Below are positions 1 to 7,900 of a DNA stretch of 8,375 bases, one piece after another. The DNA is from an uncultured Selenomonadales bacterium (lineage in GTDB: Bacteria; Bacillota_C; Negativicutes; Selenomonadales; Selenomonadaceae). The number at the start of each line of letters is the position of its first letter. Within the stretch, counting starts at the first letter, position 1. The translations under genes and the position numbers were made by a program. Under the pieces are notes generated by a model. The model searched no databases and was not told the DNA's origin. It saw only the letters and a program-made list of their open reading frames with translations. The DNA lies in the NCBI GenBank assembly GCA_937916025.1, contig CALGGX010000034.1, forward strand, positions 1 through 8,375, in the 5' to 3' direction.

Positions 1-794
1 AGGCGCAAATTCTCGATCTCGTCAAGAAGAAGGGCACGGTCGTTTATATCGGCACCGCGCACAATGAAGTCAAAATTCCGGCGAAGTCGTTCGAGAAAAT
101 CCTGCGCGGCGAGCTCAATGTCACCGGTTCGTGGCAGAGTTTCAAATCGCCGTTTCCGGGAAGCGATTGGATCGGCGCGGCAGAATTGATCGGCTCCGGC
201 AAGATCAAGGTCGACGAGTTGATCACGCACAAGTTCAAACTCAGCGACGGCATCAAGGCATTCGAGACGCTCACCGATCGTACGAGCGGTGCGATCAAAG
301 TCATGTATGTGGCGGACGACAAGACGAAAGACGACTTCTTCAACGAAAAGATCGTCGCGGTCGACATGAAAGCAAACAATTCCGGCGACGCGATCAAGAA
401 AGTCGGCAAAATCCTGCTCGATGCCGGTTACATCAATGCGACGTACATAGAAAAAGTGCTCGAGCGCGAAGGCAATTTCCCGACAGGACTCGGGTTGCAG
501 GGCGCGGCGATTGCGATTCCGCACGCGACGCCCGAAGGCAATGTGCTCAAGAACGGCATTGCAGTCGCGAAATTGGCAAAGCCGGTGCGGTTTCACTCGA
601 TGGAAGATCCCGAGGAAACGGTCGAGGCGGAATTTGTATTCCTGCTCGCGCTTAAAGACAGCGGTCAGCATCTCGCAATCCTGCGTGAGATGTTCACGAG
701 CTTCCAAAATCCGGAAGTAATTCGCGCGCTTCAATTCGGCAACACTCCGCGCGATATTTTCAATGTGATGGAGCAATACTTCAATAAAAAATAA
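1..794 (+). CDS. gatD-gatA: Galactitol-1-phosphate 5-dehydrogenase (C-terminal part) fused to PTS galactitol EIIA; 5' partial
   Basis: The reading frame is open from the left edge (first full codon at 3) to TAA at 792-794, giving 263 visible residues; the start is outside. Residues 1 to about 105 are the C-terminal end of a zinc-type medium-chain dehydrogenase. The stretch FEKILRGELNVTGSW followed by SPFPGSDW closely resembles the E. coli GatD end as I recall it, so the reaction is NAD-dependent oxidation of galactitol 1-phosphate to tagatose 6-phosphate. The catalytic zinc site lies upstream of the window. After a short charged linker (about 318-335), the frame enters a full-length PTS EIIA domain of about 152 residues (336-791). 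This has the motif GLQGAAIAIPHATPEGN; the His at codon 522-524 is the expected phosphorylation site, about 62 residues into the domain as in GatA. No stop and no Shine-Dalgarno site separates the domains, so this is a genuine fusion in this sequence. The Met at 186 is internal to the dehydrogenase and is not a start. gatB follows 16 bases downstream. Confidence 0.9.
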   Translation, partial: AQILDLVKKKGTVVYIGTAHNEVKIPAKSFEKILRGELNVTGSWQSFKSPFPGSDWIGAAELIGSGKIKVDELITHKFKLSDGIKAFETLTDRTSGAIKVMYVADDKTKDDFFNEKIVAVDMKANNSGDAIKKVGKILLDAGYINATYIEKVLEREGNFPTGLGLQGAAIAIPHATPEGNVLKNGIAVAKLAKPVRFHSMEDPEETVEAEFVFLLALKDSGQHLAILREMFTSFQNPEVIRALQFGNTPRDIFNVMEQYFNKK

Positions 795-796
795 TC

Positions 797-802
797 GGGA
801 GG
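797..802 (+). promoter_or_regulatory. Ribosome binding site of gatB
   Basis: GGGAGG ends 8 bases before the ATG at 811 and just after the gatD-gatA stop, supporting the chosen start and translation as a separate protein. Confidence 0.8.
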
Positions 803-810
803 CAATCAAA

Positions 811-1095
811 ATGGCAAAGAAAAAGATCATCGTGGCATGCGGCGGAGCAGTCGCAACATCGACGGTAGCGGCGGACGCGGTTCGCGATCTGTGCAAGGCG
901 AACGGCATCGACGCGGACGTTCAGCAGATGCGCATCATCGAGATCGAGGGCAACCTCGCGGGCGTCGATTTGGTCATCACGACCATGCGCATCAAACCGA
1001 CGTGGAAAACACCGTACGTGAATGGAATGGCATTTTTGACGGGAATCAACAAAGAGGCAACCGAGAAGAAAATCCTCGACATTCTCAAAAAGTAA
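811..1095 (+). CDS. gatB: PTS galactitol-specific EIIB component
   Basis: This 94-residue cytoplasmic protein has the usual length of the GatB family. It takes phosphate from EIIA and passes it to galactitol during uptake through EIIC. The N-terminus reads as a beta strand, KKKIIVAC, running into the phosphate loop CGGAVATST; Cys10 is the expected phosphocysteine. The rest (residues 35-94, with DLVITTM and a C-terminal helix) fits the small alpha/beta EIIB fold. The start at 811 is fixed by a good Shine-Dalgarno site and by the strand-loop beginning directly after it. The gene is followed by a 127-base gap before gatC, the longest gap in the operon. Family assignment is firm. Galactitol specificity rests on resemblance to GatB and on the neighbouring gatD, gatC, gatZ and gatY. 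Confidence 0.93.
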   Translation: MAKKKIIVACGGAVATSTVAADAVRDLCKANGIDADVQQMRIIEIEGNLAGVDLVITTMRIKPTWKTPYVNGMAFLTGINKEATEKKILDILKK

Positions 1096-1138
1096 TCTCC
1101 AATCTTCCATCAAAACCAATTCCCCTTATAGTTGAACG

Positions 1139-1197
1139 AATCGGGCGGCTTTGCAAATCAATCGGCAAGTAAATACGTGAAGTCGCCCGATTGTTTT
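1139..1197 (+). terminator. Terminator-like hairpin (possible attenuator) between gatB and gatC
   Basis: Arm 1139-1149 (AATCGGGCGGC) pairs with 1182-1192 (GTCGCCCGATT): nine Watson-Crick pairs, one G-U and one G-C, closing a 32-base loop. The run GTTTTAT follows directly. It lies inside an otherwise tightly spaced operon, so it could be a partial terminator, an attenuator or an mRNA-stabilising stem. The large loop makes it weaker than a classical intrinsic terminator. The pairing is seen directly; the function is inferred. Confidence 0.5.
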
Positions 1198-1203
1198 ATA
1201 AAC

Positions 1204-1213
1204 AGGAAGGAGG
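1204..1213 (+). promoter_or_regulatory. Ribosome binding site of gatC
   Basis: AGGAAGGAGG ends 9 bases before the ATG at 1223. It is a very strong Shine-Dalgarno match, just downstream of the intercistronic hairpin. Confidence 0.8.
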
Positions 1214-1222
1214 CAATCTTTC

Positions 1223-2605
1223 ATGGACATGATCCTCAGCGTCGTTCAATACTTCATCGATTTGGGCGCGGCGGTAATGTTGCCGCTGGTGATCTTTGTT
1301 ATCGCGATCTGCCTCGGCACTCCGATCAGTCGCGCGGTTAAGAGCGGCATTTCGATCGGCATCGGCTTCATCGGAATCGGGCTCGTTATCGGACTTATGC
1401 TCAACAATCTCGCACCGGCAGCAAAAGCAATGAGTGCAAACTTCGGTATCAGCCTGAGCGTCATCGATATCGGTTGGCCGGGTTCGTCGCCTATGGCTTG
1501 GGCAAGCCGAATTGCGCTCGTGGCAATACCGCTGTCGATCGTCGTCAACCTGATCATGATCGCGCTCAAGCTCACGCGCGTCGTCAACATAGACATTTGG
1601 AACATTTGGCATTTCACGTTTACTGGCGCGATGGTCGATCTGGCGACCGGCAGTTATACGATGGCTATGGCAGCGGTTGCAATCCATGCCGCGTTTGCTT
1701 ATAAGCTCGGCGATTGGTTTGCGCCGCTTGTCGATCGTTACTTCGGACTCGAAGGAATCACTATGCCACATGGAACCACCGGATTATACGCGCCGCTTGC
1801 CGTCGTGCTCGACGCGATCCTCGATAAAATCCCGGGCATTAAGGACATCGATGTGAACCCGACGAAACTGCAGAGCAAGTTCGGAGCGATCTGCGATCCT
1901 TCGGTAATGGGCGGCATCATGGGCGTCGTCATCGGCATCCTCGCCGGTTACGATGTCAAAGGAATTTTGACTCTGGCAATTCAAATGGCGGCAGTCATCG
2001 TGCTTATGCCGGTCGTCGTCAAATATATCATGGGCGGTCTGCTTCCGATCTCCGAAGTCGCAAAAAAGAAATTGCAGGAGAAATTTGCGGGCGCGCAATT
2101 TTTCATCGGACTTGACTGCGCACTCCTGCTCGGCGATTCGGTCGTCGTCACGGCATCTCTGCTTTTCATTCCGATCACGATCCTCGTCGCCGCAATCGTG
2201 CCGGGCAATATCATTCTGCCCTTCGGCGATCTTCCGACGATCGGATTTTTTATTGCAATGGCGGTCGCAATTCACGGCGGCAATCTCTTCCGCACGATCA
2301 TCTCCGGCAGCATCATAATGGCGTTCACGCTCTGGATTTCAAACATGATGATCGGACTTCATACTCAAATGGCGCAAAGTGTCGGGCAAGTCAGCGAGGG
2401 CATTTCGCAAGTCGCTTCCCTCGATCAGGGCGGCAGTCCGTTGACGTTTATCCTCGTCCAACTCGCAAACACGACTGATGCGGGTGCACTCGGCATTGCG
2501 GCAGCCATTTACGTCGTGTGCGTCGCTTACACCATCATTTGGTCACGTCGGCAATACAAAGAATGGGCTGAAGAACTCGGAGAGGGCGAAGCTCAGGAAG
2601 AATAA
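1223..2605 (+). CDS. gatC: PTS galactitol-specific EIIC transporter
   Basis: This 460-residue integral inner-membrane protein is close to the roughly 450 residues of E. coli GatC. It forms the channel that carries galactitol inward while EIIB phosphorylates it. By eye there are about nine or ten hydrophobic segments (roughly residues 13-31, 43-61, 96-117, 134-160, 225-242, 246-270, 296-325, 337-353, 356-378 and 420-440). Family-type motifs are a GTPISRAVKSGISIGIGFIG stretch near the N-terminus, NIWHFTFTGA (127-136), GITMPHGTTG (178-187), CDPSVMGG (224-231) and HGGNLFRTIISG (351-362). The C-terminus is a short acidic cytoplasmic tail (EELGEGEAQEE). The start is set by the adjacent Shine-Dalgarno site. 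Its EIIB partner lies upstream and the aldolase genes downstream. Galactitol is the best-supported substrate from context; a related polyol cannot be excluded by sequence alone. Confidence 0.94.
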   Translation: MDMILSVVQYFIDLGAAVMLPLVIFVIAICLGTPISRAVKSGISIGIGFIGIGLVIGLMLNNLAPAAKAMSANFGISLSVIDIGWPGSSPMAWASRIALVAIPLSIVVNLIMIALKLTRVVNIDIWNIWHFTFTGAMVDLATGSYTMAMAAVAIHAAFAYKLGDWFAPLVDRYFGLEGITMPHGTTGLYAPLAVVLDAILDKIPGIKDIDVNPTKLQSKFGAICDPSVMGGIMGVVIGILAGYDVKGILTLAIQMAAVIVLMPVVVKYIMGGLLPISEVAKKKLQEKFAGAQFFIGLDCALLLGDSVVVTASLLFIPITILVAAIVPGNIILPFGDLPTIGFFIAMAVAIHGGNLFRTIISGSIIMAFTLWISNMMIGLHTQMAQSVGQVSEGISQVASLDQGGSPLTFILVQLANTTDAGALGIAAAIYVVCVAYTIIWSRRQYKEWAEELGEGEAQEE

Positions 2606-2611
2606 TTCTTT

Positions 2612-2619
2612 GAAGGGAG
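2612..2619 (+). promoter_or_regulatory. Ribosome binding site of gatZ
   Basis: GAAGGGAG ends 10 bases before the ATG at 2630, inside the 24-base gatC-gatZ gap. Confidence 0.7.
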
Positions 2620-2629
2620 CAGTTGATCA

Positions 2630-3946
2630 ATGGCTGATTATTTGAGAAAACTCGTCGAGTTGCAGAAATCGGGCGAAGCGGTCGGCATTTACTCCGCCTG
2701 CACCGGCAACAGTCTTACGCTCGAGGCTTGCATGCGTCATGCGAAAGAGACCGGAACCGTTCTTTTGATCGAGTCGACGGCGAATCAAGTCGATCAATAC
2801 GGCGGCTACACCGGCATGAAACCGGCGGACTTCATGAAATTCTGCACCGAGCTCGCCGAGCATGTCGGACTGCCGACCGAGCGAATGATTCTCGGCGGCG
2901 ATCATCTCGGACCGCTGACTTTTGCCAAATACGACGAGGCGAAGGCAATGTCCGAGTCAAGTGAGCTGATTCGGCAATACGTACTCGCCGGTTTTACGAA
3001 AATCCACATCGACACGAGCATGAAGGTTGCGAGCGACGATCCGAACGTCCGTTTGTCGGATGAAACGATCGCACGGCGCGGAGCCGAACTCGCCCGCATT
3101 GCCGAAAATGCCTTTGCCGAGCTCAAAAAATCCAATCCGAACGCAATTCATCCGGTCTACGTGGTTGGAAGCGAAGTGCCGATCCCGGGCGGCTCGCAAG
3201 ACGAAGTCGATATCGGAGTGCAAGTCACGAGAGTTGCCGATTTCAAAGCAACGGTCGCAGCATTCGAGAAGGCTTATGCCGAGCACGGATTGCAAGATGC
3301 GTGGAAGTACGTGATCGCGGTCGTCGTTCAGCCGGGCGTCGAAGAAAAAGACGCCGGTTGTACCGAGTACGTTCGAGAGAAGGCAGTCGAATTGTCGGCG
3401 GCAATCAAGGATTATCCGAATCTGATTTTCGAGGGGCATTCGACGGATTATCAAACGAAATACAAACTGCGCGAATTGGTCGAAGACGGCTTCGCAATTT
3501 TGAAAGTCGGACCGGGACTGACGCTTGCGCTTCGAGAAGGATTGTTTGCGCTGTCGTACGCCGAGAAGGAAATGCTCCGCGATCACCCCGAGCGGCAGAG
3601 TTACTTCATGGAAGCACTTGACAACACGATGCAAAACAATCCGAAATACTTCGCGAAGCATTACTACGGCAGTGCGGCGGAGATCGCTTACAAACGCAAG
3701 TATTCGTTCTCGGATCGGTGGCGGTATTATTACTCGTCGCCGGAAGTCGAGCAGGCGATCTGCAAGCTGTTCGAGAACTTCAAAGACGGCGTGCCGCTCG
3801 GTCTGCTCGATCAGTTCCTGCCTATTCAGTACACGAAGGTGCGCAACGGCGAGCTCGCAAACGATCCGAAGACGTTAGTGCTTGATCGCGTCTGCAATTG
3901 CATCGACGAATATCTTTACGGCACTCAACAGCAGAAACTCGGTTGA
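2630..3946 (+). CDS. gatZ: Tagatose-1,6-bisphosphate aldolase, non-catalytic subunit GatZ
   Basis: This 438-residue cytoplasmic protein belongs to the GatZ/KbaZ family (about 420-426 residues in E. coli). GatZ is needed for full activity and stability of the class II aldolase GatY but is not itself the catalytic subunit. Diagnostic features are GIYSACTGN near residues 19-27, LIESTANQVDQYGGYTGM (46-63), MILGGDHLGP (86-95), the block GFTKIHIDTSM (121-131), YVVGSEVPIPGG and, further on, EGHSTDYQ. The C-terminus extends somewhat beyond the E. coli proteins. It lies between gatC and gatY and is separated from gatY by 23 bases that contain the next Shine-Dalgarno site, as expected for two subunits made together. 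KbaZ of galactosamine metabolism is closely related; the gat neighbours favour GatZ. Confidence 0.92.
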   Translation: MADYLRKLVELQKSGEAVGIYSACTGNSLTLEACMRHAKETGTVLLIESTANQVDQYGGYTGMKPADFMKFCTELAEHVGLPTERMILGGDHLGPLTFAKYDEAKAMSESSELIRQYVLAGFTKIHIDTSMKVASDDPNVRLSDETIARRGAELARIAENAFAELKKSNPNAIHPVYVVGSEVPIPGGSQDEVDIGVQVTRVADFKATVAAFEKAYAEHGLQDAWKYVIAVVVQPGVEEKDAGCTEYVREKAVELSAAIKDYPNLIFEGHSTDYQTKYKLRELVEDGFAILKVGPGLTLALREGLFALSYAEKEMLRDHPERQSYFMEALDNTMQNNPKYFAKHYYGSAAEIAYKRKYSFSDRWRYYYSSPEVEQAICKLFENFKDGVPLGLLDQFLPIQYTKVRNGELANDPKTLVLDRVCNCIDEYLYGTQQQKLG

Positions 3947-3954
3947 AAATCGGC

Positions 3955-3963
3955 GGGGAGGAA
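3955..3963 (+). promoter_or_regulatory. Ribosome binding site that fixes the gatY start
   Basis: GGGGAGGAA ends 6 bases before the ATG at 3970. A longer in-frame reading from 3898 would overlap the end of gatZ, lacks its own site, and adds 24 residues not expected in the family. The start at 3970 is therefore chosen. Confidence 0.8.
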
Positions 3964-3969
3964 CGAACA

Positions 3970-4821
3970 ATGGCATTGGTAACGAGCAAAGAGTTGTTGC
4001 TCGACGCGCAGAAAAATCACTACGCGGTCGGGGCATTCAACGTCGAAAATATGGAATTCGTAATGGCGGTGCTGGCGGCGGCTGAAGAAAAGAACTCGCC
4101 GGTGATAATGCAGACGACGCCGGGCACGATCAAATTCGCCGGAGTGGATTATTACTTCGCCAACGTGAAAGCAGCGGCCGAACGTGCAAACGTGCCGGTT
4201 GTGATGCATCTCGATCACGGCAATTCGTTTTCGATGGCAATGCAGGCATTCCGCGCGGGCTATACTTCGATCATGATCGACGGCTCGAAACTGCCGTTTG
4301 AAGAGAACATCACGCTGACGAAGTCGGTCGTCGATGCATGTCATGCGGGCGGCGTGCCGGTCGAGGGCGAGCTCGGTAAAGTCGGCGGCAAGGAAGACGA
4401 TCTCGAGAATGACGACGATAATCCCTACACCGATCCGAAAGAGGCGGCGGATTTTGTCGAGCGCACGGGCGTCGACTCACTCGCGGTCGGAATCGGAACC
4501 GCGCACGGAGTTTATAAAGGCGTGCCGAAAGTGAATATCGAAGTGCTCGGCAAAATTCAGAGTGCGATCGACATTCCGCTGGTCATGCATGGAACAAGCG
4601 GCGTGCCGGACGAGCAAGTGATCGCGTGCATCAAACTTGGCATCTGCAAAGTGAATTACGCGACCGATCTGCGCATTGCGTTTACGGATGGAGTAAAGCA
4701 ATTCATCGCGAAAAATCCGGAGGCGTTCGATCCGAAAAAGTACTCCGCCGTCGGAATGGAGCGGATAAAAGCATACGTAATGCAGAAGATGGAAATGCTC
4801 GGCAGTGTCGACAGAGCATGA
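3970..4821 (+). CDS. gatY: Tagatose-1,6-bisphosphate aldolase, catalytic subunit (class II, zinc-dependent)
   Basis: This 283-residue cytoplasmic enzyme has the same length as E. coli GatY/KbaY within one residue. It cleaves tagatose 1,6-bisphosphate to dihydroxyacetone phosphate and glyceraldehyde 3-phosphate, the last step of galactitol breakdown. The class II aldolase signatures are all present: GAFNVEN (21-27); HLDHG with catalytic Asp82 and zinc ligand His83; GYTSIMIDGS (97-106); EGELGKVGGKED (132-143); GIGTAHGVYKG with zinc ligand His179; MHGTSGVP with zinc ligand His207; and KVNYATDLR near the C-terminus. The zinc ligands are intact, so the protein should be active. It is the last gene of the operon, with a strong terminator 32 bases after its stop. 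A fructose-bisphosphate aldolase of the same superfamily is the main alternative; the adjacent gatZ and PTS genes make tagatose bisphosphate the likely substrate. Confidence 0.94.
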   Translation: MALVTSKELLLDAQKNHYAVGAFNVENMEFVMAVLAAAEEKNSPVIMQTTPGTIKFAGVDYYFANVKAAAERANVPVVMHLDHGNSFSMAMQAFRAGYTSIMIDGSKLPFEENITLTKSVVDACHAGGVPVEGELGKVGGKEDDLENDDDNPYTDPKEAADFVERTGVDSLAVGIGTAHGVYKGVPKVNIEVLGKIQSAIDIPLVMHGTSGVPDEQVIACIKLGICKVNYATDLRIAFTDGVKQFIAKNPEAFDPKKYSAVGMERIKAYVMQKMEMLGSVDRA

Positions 4822-4844
4822 CTTTATCGCCGAAATCACCGAAC

Positions 4845-4887
4845 AAAAAATCGAGGCAACTCCGCGCGGAGAAGCCTCAATTTTTTT
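4845..4887. terminator. Bidirectional intrinsic terminator between convergent gatY and the RTX-like gene
   Basis: The stem spans 4853-4878: GAGGC, an A-A mismatch pair, then the perfect palindrome CTCCGCGCGGAG, A-A, then GCCTC. It is followed on the + strand by seven T (4881-4887) and preceded by six A (4845-4850). Read on the minus strand the A run becomes a T run, so the same hairpin can stop both gatY transcription and transcription of the minus-strand gene ending at 4925. Confidence 0.9.
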
Positions 4888-4924
4888 ATGCGCATTTTTT
4901 GATTGCGCGAATTTCTTATTGCGT

Positions 4925-7900
4925 TTATTTCTTATGCCGATTGAAAGTCAACAGTGACGACTGTTTGCTCTTAAATACCGCGTCGGGATCAAGAGACATG
5001 ATCTGTTCGACCGAGTTGCAGGCAGTGAGCGGCGTATCCTGTATTATCGAAGCAAGCTCGTCGACTTCAAAATTGTTGTCGGCAATAAACCACATGTCGT
5101 CTGCCCTGCTTGCCAACTCCGAAACGGTTGTTTCGATCGGTTCGGGATTAACCGGTGCGCTTTCAATCATGTTGGGCATTAACACTTCGGATTCGGAATA
5201 CTGTCTCGCTTCGCCGTTTATCCTGATGTCTTTGCCTTTGACGTTTTTCAATGTGAGAGTGCCGATTGTTTCACCGTTTTCGTTGCCGATTGTAAATACG
5301 ATGTTTTTGCCTTTCTTCGGCACCTCGACCGACATAAGCCGTTGCCCGGACGAAAGTTCAATACTGTCACCGAAGGCTTTGTTGGAAGGCGCGGAATAAT
5401 CGGTGATCGTGTCGTTGCCGCCGCCGTAAACAAAAACATCATTGCCTTTGCCGCCGGTAAATGTATCGTTGCCGTCACCGCCTTCGAGCGTATCATCGCC
5501 GCCGCCGCCCTTCAGCAGATTGTTTTGAGTGTTGCCGGTAATTTTGACGGCGGCTGTTGCTTTCGAGGCATCCGCCGTCGTCATAAATTCATCGAGAACC
5601 GCTTCGCCGTCCGACAATCTTACGGTCGCGGTGCCGTTGCCGAATACATACGTCCGATCATTGACCGTGATCTCTTTGCCCTTGCCTTTATTGATCTGAA
5701 CGGTGCTGACGTTGAGGTTATCTTGATCGCCGATTGTCAGGATGACATTTTTGCCTTGTAATGTCGTCGCAGAGATCGATTGCCCGTCGCCGAGCTGAAT
5801 TTTATCGCCCGTTTGCTTGACGCCGAGCGGCGTATAATCCGTGATTGTTACATTGCCGGTGCCGCAAACAAAAACGTCCGCGCCTTTTCCGCCCGTCAAA
5901 ATATCTGCATCGACTCCGCCGAACAATGTATCATTGCCGTTGTTGCATCTGACGAATTTATCTCCGATGACGGTGCAATCATATTTCTTGCTGACTTTGG
6001 AAATATCAACATCATTAATTACGGGCGAAATGTCTGTAATATAAAGCGTGCCGTTGAGCTCCACGTTCTTATCGGCGAGGAGCAACTTGCAATCGCTGCC
6101 GACGCATTGCATTGTGTAATTATCGGCGGTAACGATGTTGATCTTCGTATCGAGTCGGACGGTCTTGCCGCGTTTGACAATCGTCTTGACGGCATCTTTG
6201 ACGATGATCGAGCCGCCGGTGTTCAAACCGAAAACGGCATTTTGACTTTTATCGGAATCTCCGTCGACAAAATTCAGCGACTCGATTATTTGATCTTGTG
6301 TAAGTTTGATTATATCTTTGCCTTCGGAGTAATCGACAATGAGATCGTTGCCGCCGTAATAGACGATCGTATCTTTACCCGAGCCCGTCTCCAGCGTGTT
6401 ATCGCCGTTGCCGCTGAGAATGAGATTGTTTTTGCCGTTGCCGATCAAGCCGACCGAAGTTCGTCGAGCGGAACCGTCAATCGTGACGACTGTCGGATTC
6501 CAAAGCGTGTTGACGGTCTGCCCGTCGTCTGCACCGACCGTGATTGACGTCGCTCCGTACAATTGCCGGGAAAAAGTTCCGTCTTCGTTGATCACGGTGA
6601 TCTTCTTGCCGGAGCCTTTCAAGATTTTGAGCGTTGCCTTGTTGTGATTCGTGCCCGCGTTGTTGACCGTGAAAGTGACGGCACCGGCTCCGTTTTTGGT
6701 TGTCTTGCCGATCGAACCGCTTGTGATATGCCCTGCCGCGACTTTGATCACGTCGTTTTCTTTGTAATCGGTTACGGTTGTCTGATTGACATGAGAACCG
6801 GTATAAGGATTCGTCGGCTGATATGCGCGAATGACAAACGTATTGTTGTCGTTTGATTCATAAATGAGTTTGCCGGTATCATCGAGCACTTCCCGATGCC
6901 CGCTCAGAGTATCGTTGCCCGCGCCGCCCTCGAGCGTGTCGTCGCCTTCTTCGCCGGAGATAACGTCGTTGTCTTTTCCGCCGATGATGAAGTTGTCGGC
7001 ATCATTGCCCTTGATGTTGATTTTTTTCGACCGCGTGATTGTTTTGATGTCTTCTTCGAGAATTTCGCTTCTGACGCTTTCTTTCAAACGAACGCCTTTG
7101 ATCTCGTCGATCATGATCGCGCCCGTCGAGCGCATGCCCGAGCCGACAACCGTTCCGACTCCGGCACTGACCGTGACAATTCCCAACGCCTCGAGTTCTT
7201 TGAAATTGTTGTAAGTGTAAACGGCAGAATCGCCCTCGTTTCGCAAAGTGATCTTTTCATCGTCGCTCCCGACAGTAACTTTACTGCCGTCTCTTTTGAC
7301 AATGATTGCGTTATAATCGTCGTCTAAGGTAACTCTGTCACCGAGAGCTCCGAAAACTGAAGTCGCTTTATCAAGACTGTAGGCGGTCGGTAATGTTTGT
7401 TTACCTTTGATGATATATTCGCTGTTGAGTGCGGTGTTGTTGTCGACGGTAACGGCAACCAAGGAATCGAACGGCGGAACCGGTTCAAAAACATCGACAA
7501 ACAGTATCGAGCCGCGATCATCATGGAGCTTGACGAAAAGGTCTCGCCTGTTCTTTCCGATTGCATACGTGGAATATTCCGATTCGCCCAATGCATTGCC
7601 TTCTTCGTCAAAGAGTTTGTAATCGTTGCCGTTCAATTTTCTCCAGCCGTAAACGGTATCGTCGCCGTCACCCGCGCGGAAGATTATGGTATTGTTGCCG
7701 TTGGTGGAGTTGAGCGTGACGACGTCGTCGCCCTTGCCGCCGTCAAAAATGAGCTGATCGCCTTTTTCGATGTAAGCAAAGTCATTGCCGTCCCCGGCGT
7801 TGATACTGATCGAACCTTTGGCGGAGTAATTGAAGATGGAGTCGTCGCCATCGCCGCTGATGACGGTGACTTCGGACGCGTCGTTTTCGATCCAATCATT

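Noticed and set aside
186..188. ATG-like Met as start of a separate EIIA gene
   Set aside because: ATT/GATCGG context shows that the frame is already in conserved dehydrogenase sequence upstream (GSW...SPFPGSDW), so the first Met called there is internal.
1104..1132. Possible internal promoter before gatC (TATAGT at 1127-1132)
   Set aside because: The -10-like hexamer has no convincing -35 at suitable spacing, and other TTG-type candidates nearby have spacers that are too short.
2957..3661. 234-residue minus-strand open frame inside gatZ
   Set aside because: It is fully antisense to a well-conserved gene, rich in Arg, Cys and Phe as expected for a shadow frame, and has no family motif.
3898..3969. 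Extended gatY start at 3898
   Set aside because: It overlaps the end of gatZ, lacks its own Shine-Dalgarno site and would add 24 residues absent from the family. The ATG at 3970 has a strong site.
5780..6547. Long open frame on the + strand opposite the RTX-like gene (255 residues)
   Set aside because: It mirrors the biased, repetitive codons of the minus-strand gene, has no ribosome site, and its protein shows no recognisable family. Similar mirror frames occur along the rest of the gene.
7634..7636. TTG as the start codon of a 903-residue minus-strand protein
   Set aside because: The frame stays open for 246 more codons to the window edge, and that stretch encodes clear repeats in the same frame. 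No Shine-Dalgarno site precedes the TTG, and the preceding codons read GDGDDTVYGWRK as part of the same protein.
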